From assembly GCA_020536535.1 (NCBI GenBank), contig JAHLWZ010000800.1, positions 1-64,000 on the forward strand: a DNA stretch of 64,000 nucleotides, written 5' to 3'. Both the position numbers and the translations under genes were made by a program. This stretch comes from Pelomyxa schiedti (Eukaryota; Evosea; Pelobiontida; Pelomyxidae). Below are positions 46,867 through 58,201 of this stretch, piece after piece. Below the pieces are notes generated by a model. That model saw only the letters and a program-made list of their open reading frames with translations, did not search any database and was not told where the DNA came from. Numbering within the stretch: position 1 is the stretch's first letter; every line of letters begins with the position of its first letter.

Positions 46867-48979
46867 ATGGGACAGACCCAGACACGCAAGTACGTCTCCT
46901 CGCGGGACGTGGACGACGACGGAGGCCCCGAGAGCAGCCGCAGCTCGCGTGGCGGCTACGGCGGCGGCGGCGGGGGCGGGGGCGAGACGCTGAGCACGAG
47001 CGAGAGCAGCTACAGCTGCAGCTGCAGCGGGAGCTGCACCAACAACAGCATCACGAGCACCAGCAGCGAGGAGGACGAGGAGGACGACGCGGGCTGCTGC
47101 GCCTCCTCGTCGCCCAAGAGGAAGCCCCTGGTCTCGGGCACGGCCACGGGCACGGGCTCGGGCTCCGCTTCTTCGCCGACGGCCGGCGCTTCTTCGTCGG
47201 GATCGCGGGGGGGTACGAAAGCCGCGGCGGTTTCTCGCGATCGCAAGTCCAAGGAAAAGATCAAGGACTGGCCTCCGGAGCAAGTGGTACTGTATTGTAC
47301 TATTGCACTGATCATATCGTTTCCTTTAATTTTTTTTTTTCCCCCTTCTTCCCTTTTGCTTTTTTGTACGAACTGAATTTGAATTTTTTTTAAAAAAAAC
47401 AAAAAAGGTAGCAACTACTGATGAGGGAGAGGCCATTATCACTGGTCATTCGGAGGAGCAATTCCACAACAAAGGGTACTTTGACCAGCGCAAAGACAAT
47501 CGCACCACACAAGGAACAGAGTGCACTGCCAAACCGAACGTTCAGGCAATTCCTTCCTCTCCAGAGCACAAGGCTTCTCCTCCGCAAGCTGCAAATTCTC
47601 CGATTCAAAATCCGTCCAGTCCTCCAAGTGAACTTGGCTCAGCACACACCCCAGCTTCAACCCACCTTGTGCAATCAGACTTGACATTACCAAATCCCAC
47701 ACCAACCCCCAATTCCCCACACACAACTCCCTCAAAGCCCCTTATAGACCTTACCACTACAACAATCACTGTAGCAGTTAGCTCACCAATTCACAATACC
47801 CCTCATATCATTACACCAGATAATTCTACTACAGTATCACCTATAGCTCCAACAGTGTTACCTATAGTTACAATTGAACCAACCAGTCAAATTCCAGACA
47901 CTAACCCCAAACCTTCTGAAGTAACTGCACCCGAAGCAAAACATCTGGAAGTAAATGCTCTTGAAACTAGCGCAGTGGAAGCAAACTTGCCCGAACTAGC
48001 AGAAAAGTTACCTGAACCGTTGGTCAAGTTACCTGAAGTAACAACCGCAGAAACAAAACTTCCCGAACAAACAGTAACAGTAACAGTACCAGTACCAGTA
48101 ACGGAAACAAAACTGCCCTCTGTCCTTGTCTCAGAAACTAATAACGAGCCTGGCTCTTCCATTATGCCCGATAAAGCCAATCCCTCCCAATGTGAAGCAC
48201 TGCCAAAACTACCTGAAGCAACAGAACCGGAAACCCCTGCAACTGCAGGGAATGAAGGCGCTGCGAGTTCTACTATCAGTGTCCCCTTAGAAGCACCCAA
48301 ACCAACGGAACAAGTGCCAACAAAATCTGCGGAGCCCACATCACAAACAATCGACACACCCCAGCCTGAATCAACTCCTCCACCGGAACCAGTCCCCATC
48401 ACAACACCTACACAAGAACAAACTGCAGCACCAATTCCGGAACAAATCATAGCACCAAGCCCAGAACAATTAATGCAAACCATAGCACAAGATTCCACAC
48501 AAATTGCTAGTCTTCTAGCACAAATGCCACTCAAAGAGAAACACAAACACACCAGATACCACTCTCTCAAGACCAAAAAGACAAAACATGACGGACCGAT
48601 GTCTGCAGGCTCCTCACAAACACTGCCTCTTCCCAGCCGCCACAAAAAATCCTCCTCAACATCAGACAAAACATCGCCATCTTCATCTTCCTCTTCCGCT
48701 TCAGCTTCAGCTTCCGCACACAAGAAGGCCGTAGATATCCCCGATTGGGTTGGAACCATGGTCAAAGAGTCCCAGGCTAAACCACCACCCCTATTTCACC
48801 TCCGCGCCGCGAAAGGAGGCAAACCTGCAACAGGGTCAATGACCACCTCCCTTTTAGCTACTTCCACCCGTAGTCCAGCATTACCTCAAGACACCGCTTC
48901 TCTTAGTGTATCTACCCCAGTAGCTGACATTTCCACACAACAAGCCACAGGGGAGACCATGATGGTGAGTGCTATGTGA
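46867..48979 (+). CDS. 662-aa low-complexity protein, MGQ start, contains captured fumarase segment
   Basis: Two exons (46867-47283 and 47408-48979) flank a 124-nt intron with a T-rich middle. The start MGQTQTRK fits N-myristoylation. Residues 20-130 are Ser/Gly/Glu-rich and GC-rich at DNA level. The rest is Pro/Thr/Glu-rich with short echoes such as KLPEVTTAETKLPE, and ends in a Ser/Lys tract and DIPDWVGTMVKES. No enzyme domain is present. At 48140-48203 the protein reads [19 protein letters not shown], the fumarate-lyase signature, which is out of place here and matches the fumarase gene 3.2 kb away. Function is unknown; intrinsically disordered membrane-associated protein is an inference. 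Confidence 0.72.
48140..48203 (+). repeat. Captured copy of the fumarase signature segment
   Basis: The second copy of the 64-bp fumarase fragment lies inside exon 2 of the low-complexity MGQ gene, in frame and opposite in orientation to its source. The encoded differences from fumarase are few (for example Ser to Asp after MP). Confidence 0.85.
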
Positions 48980-49102
48980 TAATAACTTTACTCCTATCTC
49001 CTGTATTGGAGTATTTTTCTTCCCTCCCTTTTGATACAAGGGTGTACACTGGCCTGGCCCCCCAAAAAGAAAACAAAAGTTTTTTCAAAACTGTATCTAG
49101 TT

Positions 49103-50749
49103 TTAAATCCTACATTGCATTCTTAGAGCATCCTCAGTCTCTTCAACGTAATAATTTGGTAGCCATTCCACTGGCTTGAATCCCAGTTTGTAGTAGAGTG
49201 ACATGGCCTTTCGGTTAAAGATACTAACATGTAGTTCCAAGGTGTTAATGTGGCAGGACCTAGCGCGGGGTGGTGCAACATCCATCAGAATTCTACCTAC
49301 ACCAAGTCCTTGACAAGAGCGGAATACTGCTAGACTGGCTATTTCCAGGAAGGAACCGTGTTCTGGTTTCAATGAAATGTAGCCACATAGCTGGTTGTCT
49401 GAAAAAAGTGAGATTGTCAAAAAAAAAAAGCTGTTCTTATTGTAGAGGGTAGGCGCACCATGAACGGCAATAAAAATGGCATGTGGTGCACCATAATGTA
49501 GTGCTTGGTGGAAATAGTAATCAGGGTAGGGGTATCTGAAGGCTTCACGCTCCAAAGTGTGAATCTGGTCCATAAAGTTTGGAGAGAAAGGTATCACACT
49601 AATATCGGCACTGGTGAAGGTTGGTTTTGAAGTGACTGTAAGAGCTGAAGTGGCGGCAGATTCAATTGGCCTTAGGGACAATGGGAAAAAAAAGGTATGT
49701 GACGAACATTCGGCGCCTACCTTGAGACACTATGACCCACAGAGCCATGCATTGGTTCTGGAGTCATAGGTGACACTGATGTGAGGACGATTGGGAAAGA
49801 AGGGAGGACCGGCAAAGCTGTTTCGAAAGGGAACTTCGCAAATACGTGAAGGGGGTCGTGGCTGCTGTGGAGGGCCTCACATTCTTCACACAAATTAAAG
49901 GAAGCTTGGCTGGAATTACAATTCATGCAGGTAAACCTGAAGAGGGTTCGTTTAATTTCGAGAGTTAAATGAAAGTAAACCTTACACCAATGATCGGGAA
50001 AAAACAATTCGAACAAAGGACTCCACGATGGACTACTTGCCGTTCAGCTGACTCGAATTCTTGAAGCCGAAGCTTTGGGGTTGTCATTGGAGTTCTGCGA
50101 AATCGGCGGTTAAATGTGGGCTTGAATTGGAATGCATGGGTACCTCGCCTTGATAAAGCTGTGCCTAGAGTTGTGAATAGGGTTATTTGACTGCTCTGGC
50201 ATTGATTCACTACAGGTGTCATAATCCATGCCGTTATTATCACGCATTTCGAGGTTGTGAGGCTTCTCCACAAAACTCGAACACAAAGCATCTTCCCACT
50301 TTCTTTCGCATGGTTCGCATAAATCCTACGCAAATAGGACAGGTCAGTATAATAACAATAATCGACCTTATTGAGAGTAAAGGGAAAAAAAAGAAAATAA
50401 ACGATGAACTCACAAAATCCGGACATTGTAGACAGTGGTAACGCGTTCCCACAATGGGAAAATCGCACGAGTCACAAATAGCCTTGTGCACCACTGTGCC
50501 GTCGTCGTCGCACCGTCCGCCCTTTGAATCGTCGCATCCGGCAAACTGCACGTCCTGGAATTCGTCGACGGGTCGACAAGCGGAACTCGGAGTTGCGGCC
50601 GCAGTTGCAGTCGCAGCAGATGGTGACGTCACAGGTGGCAAGGAGCAACTGCAACCTTCGCCCTCTGCCTCCTTACGGTCTCCTCTGTCCTCCCGAGACC
50701 GCACCGTCGTTTGCATCGCCCAACAGACACGTTTTTTTTTTGAATCCAC
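49103..50749 (-). CDS. ZZ-ZZ-GNAT protein (putative N-acetyltransferase)
   Basis: The start MDSKKKRVCW at 50749 (or MQTTVRSRE at 50716) leads to an Ala/Ser-rich head and a first ZZ zinc finger. This reads AICDSCDFPIVGTRYHCLQC, then DLCEPCERKW after an intron. A second ZZ follows: VLCSNCFFPIIG, then FTCMNCNSSQASFNLCEEC and HDPLHVF. The C-terminal domain (49681 down to 49103) is a GNAT acetyltransferase: LEREAFRYPYPDYYFHQAL, LCGYISLKPEHG, then the acetyl-CoA loop CQGLGVGRILM (QxxGxG) and FNRKAMSLYYKLGFKPVEW. The GNAT part resembles protein N-alpha-acetyltransferases such as NAA50/NAA60. The ZZ fingers may bind peptides or histone tails. The next minus-strand gene, fumarase, stops only 24 bp upstream of this start. 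Confidence 0.8.
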
Positions 50750-50773
50750 TCGAAAGAAATCAGGGTGTTGAAT

Positions 50774-52655
50774 TCATGGTGCTGAACCGTCGCCGTTACC
50801 CCGTGCTATTCTGCTTGGGGAAAACAGCCGCGACAGGAGACCAGGCCCCAGGCCAGGCAGGACCCTCCTCGCGGCGTCCTCGACCCTGTCCCCATGCTCC
50901 CTGGCGTCGGCCGCCACCTCGGCTGCCACGTCATGCACCCCCGGCCTGCTGCTGCCGCCGCTGCCCCTCGGCCCCTCCTCCCCCTTGCGCCTGCGCGCAG
51001 CCGCCTCCCCGAGCTCCTTGGCCACGGCCTCCCAGCCCTCCGCCCCCACGCCCGCATACTCGCGCCCGCACAGGGCGGCGGCGAGCCCCAGGGTCGCCTC
51101 GGGCCCGGGGCCGCAGCGAGGCGCGGTGCGGGCGCGCGCGGGGACGATTCCGGCGACGCAGCGGAGGGCGAAGTTGGACGAGGCGGCGCCGAGGAGCTTG
51201 AGGGACTCCAGGAGGCTGAGGGCGAGGAGCGGCCGGAACGTATTTATCTGCAGGGCCCCTTGGAGTGTACTGAGGGAGACTGTGAGGTCACTTCCGTGTA
51301 CCTAGATATTGATGGGTGTTGGTTGGCTCACTTGGGAATACTGGATGATGTAGGTGTGTGTTTGAGGGTGATTGCTTGGAGATACCTTAGCCACTACCAT
51401 TTGCAGTGCTTCACATTGTGAGGGGTTGGCTTTGCTGGGCATAATGGAAGAGCCAGGCTCGTTATTGGGAAGCTGAATATCTCCCAAACCACATCTGGGA
51501 CCAGAAGCTAGCCACTTCAAATCTATTGGCGTTTCCAGTTAGGCTAGAGTTCTTAACTATGTCAAAATTTGACCGTTGGCTATCTTATTCAAGGCACATG
51601 AGTACGTTCTAAATGAGCCGCTCAGATGAACTAGAGAATCACATGCACTTAGGGACTCAAAACAGTTCGAGGCCACCCGAAAGGGGATGTGAGTCCAGGC
51701 TGCGATTTTTTCTACAACTGCATTTCCGAATCCTTTTGGTGCTCCAAATCCTGTAGAAGTAGGTTATATTAATCTGTTATGCTTGCACAGTGATATGTAC
51801 CAGTACCGACTGCTGTGGCCCCAATTGGGAGTTCGTGTATGTCACCTAAAGCTTCTTTTACACGGTTAATGCATTTGTCAAGCTGAGTAGCATATCCAGA
51901 GAATATCTGATACTGTTAAACCAACACCCAGTTTGAAATATGGGCAACCTGCCCAAGAGTCATTGGTAATGCATCCATCAAGTGTGTCCTGCCAATAGTA
52001 ACTACATTCTCAAACTCCTTCACTTTGGTGTGCAACTCTTTACTGAGCTTTCCCATTCCCGGTAGAAGGGTATTTTGTGCAAGCTGCAGGATTGCTATAT
52101 TTACGGCTGCAGGGAATGTATCATTTGATGATTGCGATGCATTGACGTGATCGTTTGGGTGAACAGGATCCTTTGCACCAAGCTCTTTTCCAAGAAGCTG
52201 GTTACACCTGTTGCTTATAACCTGCACATCACAAAGGTTAGCTTTATACGTGTTTTCCACGAACTCGATCCCCTCTCAAAGTACCTCGTTCAAGTTCATA
52301 TTAGTGTGGGTTCCCGAGCCCAATTGCCACACCAGAGCCGGAAAATGTTCATCCAAAACACCCGATTCCACCTCCTCAGACACATCACATATTACCCTCA
52401 TTCTCTCCTTGTCCAGGATTCCCATCTCCCCATTCACAACAGCACAGGCCCTATGTTTTTGTAAGTCCGGCACAAGCTGAACCGAAATTTACCAGGAACC
52501 AACCTCTTTATAACCGCTAGTGCGTGAACTACCTCAATTGGCACCAAATCACAACCAATTGAGCCGAAGTTGCGCAAGTGCCTCTGTGTCTGAGCACCCC
52601 AAAGCCTGTCCCCGCCAATACCTACTTCCCCAAGTGTATCACCTTCAAATCTCAT
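50774..52655 (-). CDS. Fumarate hydratase, class II
   Basis: It interconverts fumarate and malate. The start [20 protein letters not shown] at 52655 has no targeting peptide, so cytosolic location is likely; an upstream in-frame ATG at 52778 overlaps the stop of the next gene and is less likely. Conserved blocks in order: [58 protein letters not shown] and the signature [17 protein letters not shown] (about 51400-51470). An intron of about 85 nt ending ATCTAG joins MVVAK to [15 protein letters not shown] and [20 protein letters not shown]. The final 100 residues are GC-rich, Ala/Gly/Arg-rich, and lack the usual LNPHIGYD block of class II fumarases. The stop TGA is at 50774-50776. Catalytic residues seen are intact. 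Confidence 0.88.
51403..51466 (-). repeat. Fumarase signature segment duplicated at 48140-48203
   Basis: This 64-bp piece of the fumarase exon, reverse-complemented, matches 48140-48203 at 59 of 64 positions by eye, including 30 consecutive identical bases at one end. Both copies are translated in the same frame. The similarity stops sharply on the upstream side. Confidence 0.85.
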
Positions 52656-52774
52656 TTTTTTTTCCAAAAGAATGTACTTTTTTGGAACATTCATCATGTT
52701 GTTAATCAACTCGAAACAAAATTGGTGCCGTTCCATCGAAGGTGGGGTGTTGGAAAATTCGAGTTTGTTGTAGC

Positions 52775-55126
52775 TCATATGGCTTCCTCAGTCTCCTCAT
52801 ATCCACCAAGCACGTTCATCTCCTGAGGCTCGAAAGACCTTGTGAACTTCTTTCTGCTGTTGTAAATTCCGGCGCAGATGAACGCGGACGCAGCGCCTCC
52901 GAGCATCGCGACTGCTCCCACGACGATGATTGCAATTCCCCAGCCCGGCATCCCCTTCTTCCCCTCTGATGATGAACTCAGGCTTCCGGCTTCGCTCACT
53001 GACTCTGACTCGGATTCGGATTCTGACTCTGACTCTGACTCGCTCTCCGACTCTGACTCGCTCTCGGATTCGCTCTCAGATTCTGATTCTGATTCTGATT
53101 CACTCTCAGACTCCGACGCGCTCTCAGACTCTGACTCGCTCTCAGATTCTGATTCTGATTCTGATTCACTCTCGGACTCGGAGGATGAACCGGATTCAGA
53201 CTCGGACTCGCTCTCAGAAACGCTCTCAGACTCTGACTCACTATCAGATTCACTCACCGACTCACTCACCGACTCACTCCCAGAGACACTGCTGGAATCC
53301 GACACACTAATTGACTTGGAGACGCTTGTGGATTCGCTCTGTGAAATGCTCTGACTCTCTGACACACTGTTGCTGTTACTCGCGCTCACACTATGACTAA
53401 CACTGTCACTTTCACTTGAGCTGCTATGGCTTGAACTCTCACTGATACTTGTGCTCTGGCTGTAACTGTTGCTCGAGCTCTGACTCGAACTCTCACTGCT
53501 CACACTGCTGTTAGAGCTCTCACTTGAACTTTCACTGCAACTTGTGGAACTCTCGCTGTTGCTGGTAGAGCTCTCGCTACTACTGCTCACGCTGCTGCTC
53601 TCGCTTGAGCTCTCACTTCTGCTTCGGCTTGAGCTCTCGCTACTACTCTGGCTGCTCTCGCTCGAGCTCTCGCTGCTGCTATGGCTGCTCTCACTTGAGC
53701 TTAAACTGCTGCTTTGGCTTGAGCTCTCGCTGCTACTCTGGCTCGAGCTCTCGCTGCTCTCACTTGAACTCTCACTTGAGCTTTCACTACTGCTCTGGCT
53801 GCTCTCACTTGAGCTCTCACTGCTGCTCTGGCTTGAGCTCTCGCTACGGCTTTCACTTGAGCTCTGGCTTGAACTCTCACTACTGCTCTCGCTCGAGCTC
53901 TCGCTGCTGCTTTGGCTGGAACTAACACTGGAGCTCTCGCTCGAGCTCTGACTACTACTTTGACTGGAGCTCTCACTTGAACTTTGACTGCTGCTGCTGC
54001 TAGCGCTGGAGCTCTGGCTTGAACTCTGGCTGCTGCTTTGGCTTGAACTCTGACTGCTGCTTTGGCTGGAACTCACACTGGAGCTCTGACTACTGCTTTG
54101 ACTGGAGCTCTCACTTGAACTTTGACTGGAACTCTCACTTGAACTTTGGCTCGAGCTCTGGCTGCTCTCGCTGCTGCTGCTAAAGCTCTCAGCAGCTTCA
54201 GAGCAACAATCGTCGTAGTAACTCACAGACTTCCCACTAGCTCCAAGATCGACAGGAAATGGAATCCAGGTCCACCCAGCGGTCCCAGAAGTTGTAAGCG
54301 CCCCGCGATACATCTGTAGGGAGAAATCATAGTCACGAACAAAAGCCGTAATTCCCAGGGTGCGGTAGCAGTCGTCAAAACCAATGGAATTAATGTACGA
54401 CCAAGATGTGCCAGTGAGAGGCACCTGGCCTATCTCAGTGTATCCTGAGCGAGCTAAAACCTTGATTGCCTTTGAAGGGTTGTTAACAGAAACCAGAACC
54501 TTGGCGTTATAATCAGAGATAGCGATTCCTTCCATATCATAAGGCACGACCGCGTCGCTCTTGGGTGAGCTTGGGTTGTCAGCCGGGTCAACCGTGATTA
54601 TGTGAAAGGTACTATCGCTGTTCTCAAAGCAGATGAACAGAAGCTGCTCCTGGTCTGACCAAGTCATCGCCCTGACTCCATTTGAGCTGACCACAGCCGA
54701 GATAGTAGCGAGATCGGTGAAAGTGCAAGGCGAACCGGTTGTTACTATTTCGACCAAATGCCTGTCACTGTTGCGTATGGCGTACACGGTGCTGCCCCCG
54801 AGCGTAGCCGCGTCGATGTCCGACGCCAGCGGGCATACGTCGGTGATGGTAGAGAAGTCGCTTGGGAATGTGAAGAGGTGGTCCACTCCAGAAATTGAAT
54901 TTACTCCCAATCCGACTGTGGACGGAAAGCAACAACCACAAGTCACAACAACGTGTTAGTGAATCCACCAAGGTGTTGGGAGGAACAACGCACTTGTTGT
55001 TACAGCGGCACGGATTGTCGAGGCTGGAAAGAAAGTGATTCTTTAAAAAACAAACAGAACGAAAGTGCCTGCAATCAAAAAAAAGAACACCAAAAACGAT
55101 AACCCTTCGGGGTCGTTCTTGGTCAT
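52775..55126 (-). CDS. Ser-rich type I membrane protein with propeller-like ectodomain (paralogue A)
   Basis: A signal-peptide exon starting at 55126 ([20 protein letters not shown]) is joined across an intron to [10 protein letters not shown] near 54925. The ectodomain of about 240 residues has short recurring beta-type strands ([41 protein letters not shown]), suggesting a beta-propeller, and ends [10 protein letters not shown]. Then come about 400 residues of Ser with Gln, Glu and Asp (SSQSSSES, later SESESES), a likely O-glycosylated or phosphorylated stalk. After that are a membrane helix ([20 protein letters not shown]) and a 30-residue tail with RKKFTRSF. Its neighbour at 55461-57864 is a paralogue. 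The donor of the first intron may be GC rather than GT. A surface receptor or adhesin role is inferred. Confidence 0.8.
52996..54180 (-). repeat. Ser-rich coding repeat tract of paralogue A
   Basis: The tract consists of short units coding SSES, SSQS and, nearer the membrane helix, SE/SD dipeptides. The plus strand shows runs of CTCACT, CTGGCT and GACTCT. It generates long spurious open frames on the other strand. Copy number is likely variable. Confidence 0.85.
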
Positions 55127-55460
55127 CTTGTGTTCAAATTCCCGGCGTTCGGCAAAAGCGATCAAATGTACGTACTAACTCAACTACCGGAAAATACCCC
55201 GCCACCAAATTTTCTTCTAGGATCACACTAACTCAACTACCGTAAAATACCACGCCACAGTAAGGAAGGGAAAAAAAAAAAAAAGAAAATCTACATTGTT
55301 TTGTACTCACCCCATAGGGAAAAAAAAATGAAAGGTTGCCGTACCGTTTGGGATGAAGGGTTGTAGGTGGTGATGCTGATGTAAAATAAAGAGACGGAAG
55401 TGGGAAGTGGTGTAGAATGTGATGGAGTGGTGAAGGGTGGTGTTGTTGTAGGTGGTGCTC
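55127..55460. other. Intergenic spacer between the Ser-rich paralogues
   Basis: These 334 bases hold no recognisable gene. A pair of near-identical stretches (CTAACTCAACTACCG at about 55175 and 55228) repeats within it, each followed by a short AT-rich part with CGCCAC. It probably contains the promoter of paralogue A and the 3' flank of paralogue B. Confidence 0.5.
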
Positions 55461-57864
55461 TCATACGGCTTCCTCAGTCTCATCAAATCCACCAAGCACG
55501 TTCATCTCCTGAGGCTCGAAAGACCTTGTGAACTTCTTTCTGCTGTTGTAAATTCCGGCGCAGATGAACGCGGACGCAGCGCCTCCGAGCATCGCGACTG
55601 CTCCCACGACGATGATTGCAATTCCCCAGCCCGGCATCCCCTTCTTCCCCTCTGATGATGAACTCAGGCTTCCGGCTTCGCTCACTGACTCTGACTCGGA
55701 TTCGGATTCTGACTCTGACTCTGACTCGCTCTCCGACTCTGACTCGCTCTCCGACTCTGACTCGCTCTCGGATTCGCTCTCGGATTCGCTCTCGGATTCG
55801 CTCTCGGATTCACTCTCGGATTCACTCTCGGATTCTGATTCGCTCTCGGATTCTGATTCGCTCTCGGATTCTGATTCGCTCTCGGATTCTGATTCGCTCT
55901 CGGAAGCACTTGAACTTGTGCTAGAACTCTCACTGACACTAGAGCTCTGGCTTGAGCTCTGACTGCTGCTTTCACTTAAGCTCTGGCTTGAGCTCTCACT
56001 GCTGCTCTCAGAGCTGCTACTGAAGCTTTCGCTGCTGCTGCTTTCACTCGAGCTCTGGCTTGAGCTCTCACTGTTGCTTTCACTGCTGCTGCTCTCACTT
56101 GAACTCTGGCTTGAGCTCTCACTGCTGCTCTCAGAGCTGCTACTGAAGCTTTCGCTGCTGCTGCTTTCACTTGAGCTCTGGCTTGAGCTCTCACTGCTGC
56201 TCTCAGAGCTGCTGCTTTCACTTGAGCTCTGGCTCGAACTCTGGCTCGAACTCTCGGAGCTGCTGCTTTCACTCGAGCTCTGGCTTGAACTCTCACTGCT
56301 GCTTTCGCTGCTGCTACTGAAGCTTTCGCTGCTGCTGCTTTCGCTGGAGCTCTGGCTTGAACTCTCACTGCTGCTTTCACTGCGGCTGCTCTCGCTGCTG
56401 CTGCTTTCACTTGAGCTCTGGCTTGAGCTCTGGCTTGAACTCTCAGACCTGCTGCTTTCACTCGAGCTCTGGCTTGAACTCTCACTGCTGCTGGTGCTGG
56501 AGCTCTGACTCTCACTGCTGCTAGTGCTGGAGCTCTGGCTCTCACTGCTGCTGCTCTCACTCGAACTTTGGCTTGAGCTCTCACTGCTGCTATGGCTGCT
56601 CACAGAGCTGCTCTCACTTGAACTCTCACTGCTGCTCTGACTCGAGCTCTGGCTGCTGCTTTCGCTCGAACTCTCACTGGAGCTCGCACTTGAACTCTCA
56701 CTGCTGCTCTGGCTTGAGCTCTCGCTTGAGCTGTCGCTGCTGCTCTGGCTCGAGCTGTCGCTGCTGCTCTGGCTCGAGCTGTCGCTGCTGCTCTGGCTTG
56801 AGCTGTCGCTGCTGCTCTCGCTCGAACTCTCGCTGCTGCTGTCGCTTGAGCTCTCACTCGAACTCTTGCTCGAGCTCTCGCTCTCACTGCTGCTTAAGCT
56901 CGCAGCAGCTAAAGAGCAACAATCGTCGTAGTATCCAACAAACTTCCCAGTGAGTCCGATATCTTGACCCGACAGGACCTGGGTCCACGTAGGGGACGCA
57001 GTAAGCGGTGCTCTGTACATCTTTATTGAAGAGTCGGAGTACTTGATGTAAGCCGTGATTCCATTGCTGCGGTCACAGTCGTCAAAGGCAAGGGCCTGAA
57101 TCTCATTCCAGTTTTCGCCAGCAATAGACACCTCACTCAGCGGGGTGCCCATGGCGTCACGCGCGACGACCCTTATTTTGGGCTCTGAGGTGGACAGAAT
57201 CACCTTTGCGTTGTAGTCCGAGATAGCAATGCCGGTTACTGACCAAGGCACAGATACGGTCTCCTTGGTTGTGGCAACAGCGCTTGGGTCAATGACGAGG
57301 ATCTTATAGGCGCCGCCGCCGCTGTCGACAACGATGAACAGAGCGCTTTCCTGGTCAGACCAAGTCATCGCTATGACGGAGGCGGCTGTCAGGTCGGCAT
57401 TCGCACCAATTTCGGTGTAGCCGCAGGGTGATGTTGTGGCTATTTTGCCCAGGTGGTTGTCACTCGATCCGATGACGTACAGGTCGCTGCCCCCCAGCGC
57501 GACCGCATTGGTTCCTGTAGAGACGGAAGCGCATACTGAACCGATGGTACCGAAATCGTCGGGAATCGTGTAGAGCGATGTGGTGCCGGAAGTAGAGCCC
57601 ATTCCCAAGCCAACTGCAGGTTCATGTTAGTTGGTATACCGACCCAACAACAATTCAAAAAAAAAAATCCGTTTGAGCTGCGAAACGAAGACTTAAGGGG
57701 AACAGCAGTTTTGTTTGTTGGTGGTGAGACAGAACTACACACTTGTGACCGCTTGGGCACAAAGTATCGAAGCTGTGCTATTGTTAAAACCAAGCCAGCG
57801 ACAAAAGAGAACAACCTCCTATCAAAAAAGCGAGCACCAAAAACGAAGACGCGTCGTGGGTCAT
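55461..57864 (-). CDS. Ser-rich type I membrane protein with propeller-like ectodomain (paralogue B)
   Basis: Same architecture as paralogue A. The signal-peptide exon at 57864 ([16 protein letters not shown]) joins over an intron of about 220 nt to [10 protein letters not shown]. The ectodomain shares spacing and motifs with A ([57 protein letters not shown]) but is clearly diverged. The Ser-rich stalk differs in length and unit order. The membrane helix and tail ([24 protein letters not shown]) are identical in sequence to A except near the last residues. Tandem duplication with later sequence exchange at the 3' end explains this. Confidence 0.8.
55690..56900 (-). repeat. Ser-rich coding repeat tract of paralogue B
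   Basis: The tract encodes SSES/SSQS units and, nearer the membrane helix, a long SE-dipeptide run. A longer internal unit containing [13 protein letters not shown] recurs three times, near 56020, 56140 and 56320. This higher-order repeat is absent from paralogue A. Confidence 0.8.
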
Positions 57865-58201
57865 GTTGAACCGTTTGGTTTTTATTTATTTTTTTTTTAT
57901 TTTTACAAAAGGAAATAGGGGAATGTAAATTTGGTACAAAACAAAAGGCAGAAAAAAAAACGAAAACGGAGAAAGACCGGGTTTAAGGCAATTACTATAA
58001 ATATCCATCAACACATTTCTCATTATTTTCGATTTAATTGCGGGGATGAGCCTTAAAAAAGAACTCGATACCTACGTGTGTTTTCTTGTGAATTCGAATA
58101 TTTTCCTCCTTACTGTGTGCCCTTCCCTCAAACCAGGTCAAAGAACAAACCACATTTGTTGATAATGCAAAATTTATTGTTTGTTTTTTTGATTTCATGT
58201 G
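57865..58201. other. AT-rich intergenic spacer
   Basis: About 340 bases lie between the start of Ser-rich paralogue B and the stop of the permease gene. They contain T-rich and A-rich runs. No gene or clear motif was seen. It should hold the promoter of paralogue B and the permease 3' end. Confidence 0.5.

Noticed and set aside
47887-48765. 292-codon minus-strand open frame
   Set aside because: It is an antisense shadow of the Pro/Thr/Glu-rich MGQ gene, with no domain and biased composition.
50894-51421. Plus-strand 175-codon frame in the GC-rich island
   Set aside because: The minus strand codes the fumarase C terminus, which matches the family up to the island. The plus frame is low-complexity Ala/Arg/Pro.
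53544-53951. Leu/Ser-rich plus-strand open frame over the Ser-rich gene
   Set aside because: It arises only from the CTC/CTG repeat complement of Ser codons. The same is true of the Ala/Arg-rich frames at 55976-56584.
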